From positions 767,032 through 831,031 of the forward strand of contig MGWH01000002.1 in assembly GCA_001800905.1 (NCBI GenBank): a DNA stretch of 64,000 nucleotides, in the 5' to 3' direction. The notes beneath the pieces were generated by a model, which saw only the letters and a list, made by a program, of their open reading frames with translations, was not told the origin of the DNA and made no database searches. Below, piece by piece: positions 62,646 through 64,000 of the stretch. How positions within the stretch are numbered: the stretch's first letter is position 1; every line of letters begins with the position of its first letter. The position numbers were made by a program, and so were the translations under genes. This stretch comes from Flavobacteria bacterium GWA2_35_26. Lineage in GTDB: Bacteria; Bacteroidota; Bacteroidia; Flavobacteriales; Flavobacteriaceae.

Positions 62646-63830
62646 ATGCTATTATACGTTTCCATATTTACCATATTATTGTCGCTAATTCTATTGGTTA
62701 ACAATTGGAAAGTTAATGCAAACGCCATCTACCTTGCGCTGTTTTTAATTAGTGCTTCTATGTATGGAATTGCACATTATTTTGTGCTTTATGGAAAATC
62801 CCCTTTTTGGCTAGCTGTTTTTTACAATCATTTTACGCCCTTGATGTTATTGTTGGGCCCCTTTTTGTTTTTCTATGTTAGAGGCACTTTAGACGACACT
62901 ACCCGATTAAAAAAATCAGATGTTTTTCATTTTATTCCTGCTTTAATTCATCTTATTGGGATTGTTCCATATAGCTTACAATCGTTTTCTGAAAAAACCC
63001 AAATAGCTTCAAGAATTATTGAAAACGTGGATGCGATTTTAGACATCAACACCAATTTTTTCTATAGCACAACTGTGAATTTTATTATTCGACCTGTCTT
63101 GCTTTTAGTGTATATTTTCTTCTGCATGTATCTCATTTGGAAGCGTTTTTCGGTTTCCAATTTTGACAACAATATTCCTAAAAGACAATTAATAATTAGC
63201 CTTCGTTGGTTGATGATATTAATTATGAGCTTGTTTTTTATCGTCGTTGAATTTTTAATCATTACTTTCAATTCCATCCAACACAAACCAAGTGTTGGAC
63301 TTGTAAATTCCTACCCGTTATACATTTTATCTGGGGTTGCTTATTGTATTATGTCCTTTTCGCTACTATTGTTTCCCAATATTTTGTATGGTTTACCAAA
63401 ACGCCTTGTGTTAAAAAAAGAAAGTGTAAAAAAACAAAAACCAACGCTAGAAATACAAGCTGAAGTTTTGGAGCAAATTGAAGACGATCCATTCTTAGAA
63501 TTATCTGAAAGCATTAAAGTCTATTTAGAAAAAGAAAAACCGTTTCTTAATGCCGACTTTTCAATTAGTGATATTGCGCTAGCCATGAAGGCGCCTCAAA
63601 ACCACGTTGCATATTGTATCAACTCCATTATGCTAACCAAATTTGCTACGCTTAAATCGGATTTAAGAATCGACTATGCGGTGAAACTACTTTCAGGGAA
63701 TCTAAACGATTCGTTTACTATTGAAGGTATTGCACAACAATCTGGTTTTAAAACTAGAGCCAGTTTCTATAGTGCATTCAAAGAAAGAGTAGGAATTACG
63801 CCATCGGAGTTTATAGCAAAAAAACCTTAA
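62646..63830 (+). CDS. AraC family regulator with N-terminal membrane domain
   Basis: A 394-residue membrane-bound transcription factor. Residues 1-255 hold about seven membrane helices, and a charged linker (RLVLKKESVKKQKPTL) leads to an AraC-type double helix-turn-helix at about 290-390 (SISDIALAMKAPQNHVAYCI, FTIEGIAQQSGFKTRASFYS, GITPSEFIAKKP). This plan is common in Bacteroidetes and suggests direct sensing of a membrane or extracellular signal. It has its own promoter and terminator. The target genes are unknown. Confidence 0.9.
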   Translation: MLLYVSIFTILLSLILLVNNWKVNANAIYLALFLISASMYGIAHYFVLYGKSPFWLAVFYNHFTPLMLLLGPFLFFYVRGTLDDTTRLKKSDVFHFIPALIHLIGIVPYSLQSFSEKTQIASRIIENVDAILDINTNFFYSTTVNFIIRPVLLLVYIFFCMYLIWKRFSVSNFDNNIPKRQLIISLRWLMILIMSLFFIVVEFLIITFNSIQHKPSVGLVNSYPLYILSGVAYCIMSFSLLLFPNILYGLPKRLVLKKESVKKQKPTLEIQAEVLEQIEDDPFLELSESIKVYLEKEKPFLNADFSISDIALAMKAPQNHVAYCINSIMLTKFATLKSDLRIDYAVKLLSGNLNDSFTIEGIAQQSGFKTRASFYSAFKERVGITPSEFIAKKP

Positions 63831-63839
63831 ATATTAATC

Positions 63840-63880
63840 AATAAAAAAACCTTCATTATAAAAATGAAGGTTTTTTTATT
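63840..63880. terminator. Bidirectional terminator at the right edge
   Basis: AATAAAAAAACCTTCATT (63840-63857) and AATGAAGGTTTTTTTATT (63863-63880) form a perfect 18-bp stem with a five-base loop. It serves the 7TM-AraC gene and the converging PorP/SprF gene. Confidence 0.92.
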
Positions 63881-63897
63881 AATTAATTTAAGTATTT

Positions 63898-64000
63898 CTA
63901 AAACCTAAATTGCAGTAGTATTTCGTTAGTGTTTCTAGCAGCAGCTAATGTGGGTTGCGTGCTCATTTCATAAGCATAGCCAAACAAAAAGCGTTTGCTC
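63898..64000 (-). CDS. PorP/SprF family protein (partial, C-terminal end)
   Basis: Only the last 33 residues are in the window, on the minus strand, ending at the stop 63898-63900. They read FGYAYEMSTQPTLAAARNTN followed by EILLQFRF, the standard end of PorP/SprF proteins in which an amphipathic strand closes on an aromatic residue. A second PorP/SprF gene near the first (56.2 kb) suggests another T9SS adhesin gene just outside the window. Confidence 0.8.
   Translation of the reverse strand, partial: SKRFLFGYAYEMSTQPTLAAARNTNEILLQFRF

Overview
The window is AT-rich bacterial chromosome from the Bacteroidetes, most likely Flavobacterium or a close relative. The support is a gliding-motility lipoprotein (GldH), a type IX secretion type B adhesin with two PorP/SprF proteins, DUF4286 and DUF4837 proteins, a RicT protein with a flavobacterial-type Asn/Pro tail, and promoters of the Bacteroidetes form TTG-N17-21-TAnnTTTG instead of sigma70 boxes. 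No rRNA, tRNA, CRISPR array, prophage or insertion sequence was seen. Gene density is high and the content is mostly housekeeping.

Layout. 1-7.2 kb: end of a TM2 protein, a 2-hydroxyacid dehydrogenase, nhaA, proC, then a leftward serS-DUF4286-rsmA-mgtE group. 7.4-17.2 kb: metG, a HAD hydrolase, a CAT-like acyltransferase, ssb, a zinc-ribbon protein, an M28 membrane peptidase, an SDR protein, a DMT exporter, a GyrI-like protein and a SCO1 copper chaperone. 17.2-20.6 kb: an iron locus, feoA-feoB plus a 40-residue Cys-rich membrane protein, behind a perfect 18-bp Fur-type palindrome, and a convergent ZIP transporter. 20.7-30.8 kb: lycopene cyclase, bacilliredoxin, trhO, ricT-gldH-PBP1A, scoAB and a secreted esterase. 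30.9-36 kb: class I fumarase, an SpmA/SpmB-type protein, a DinB protein, a DEDD exonuclease and ogt.

36-45.3 kb is a heme biosynthesis locus. hemA-hemC-hemD-hemE-hemF-(YdeI/CDGSH protein)-hemB runs left, and a PchR-like AraC regulator with hemH and hemJ runs right from a shared 230-bp spacer. Every step from glutamyl-tRNA to protoheme is present except hemL. 45.4-56 kb: an orphan NtrY-like kinase, a crotonase, an orphan domain protein, an HD hydrolase, an acyl-ACP desaturase with PlsC, rnpA, a GNAT protein, a DUF4837 lipoprotein, a LysM lytic transglycosylase and pgk. 56-64 kb: the SprB-like adhesin with its PorP/SprF partner, holB, DoxX, a thioesterase, a 7TM-AraC regulator and the end of a second PorP/SprF gene.

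The least ordinary items are noncoding or concern domain architecture. Two copies of a structured repeat (28.1 and 36.0 kb) show compensatory base changes, and each sits just after a stop codon in the sense direction. A 112-bp element at 48.7 kb folds as a perfect cloverleaf. TrhO carries a U32/TrhP-like C-terminal domain, and a YdeI-type protein in the heme operon ends in a full CDGSH iron-sulfur motif. I found no clear new defence or biosynthetic system.
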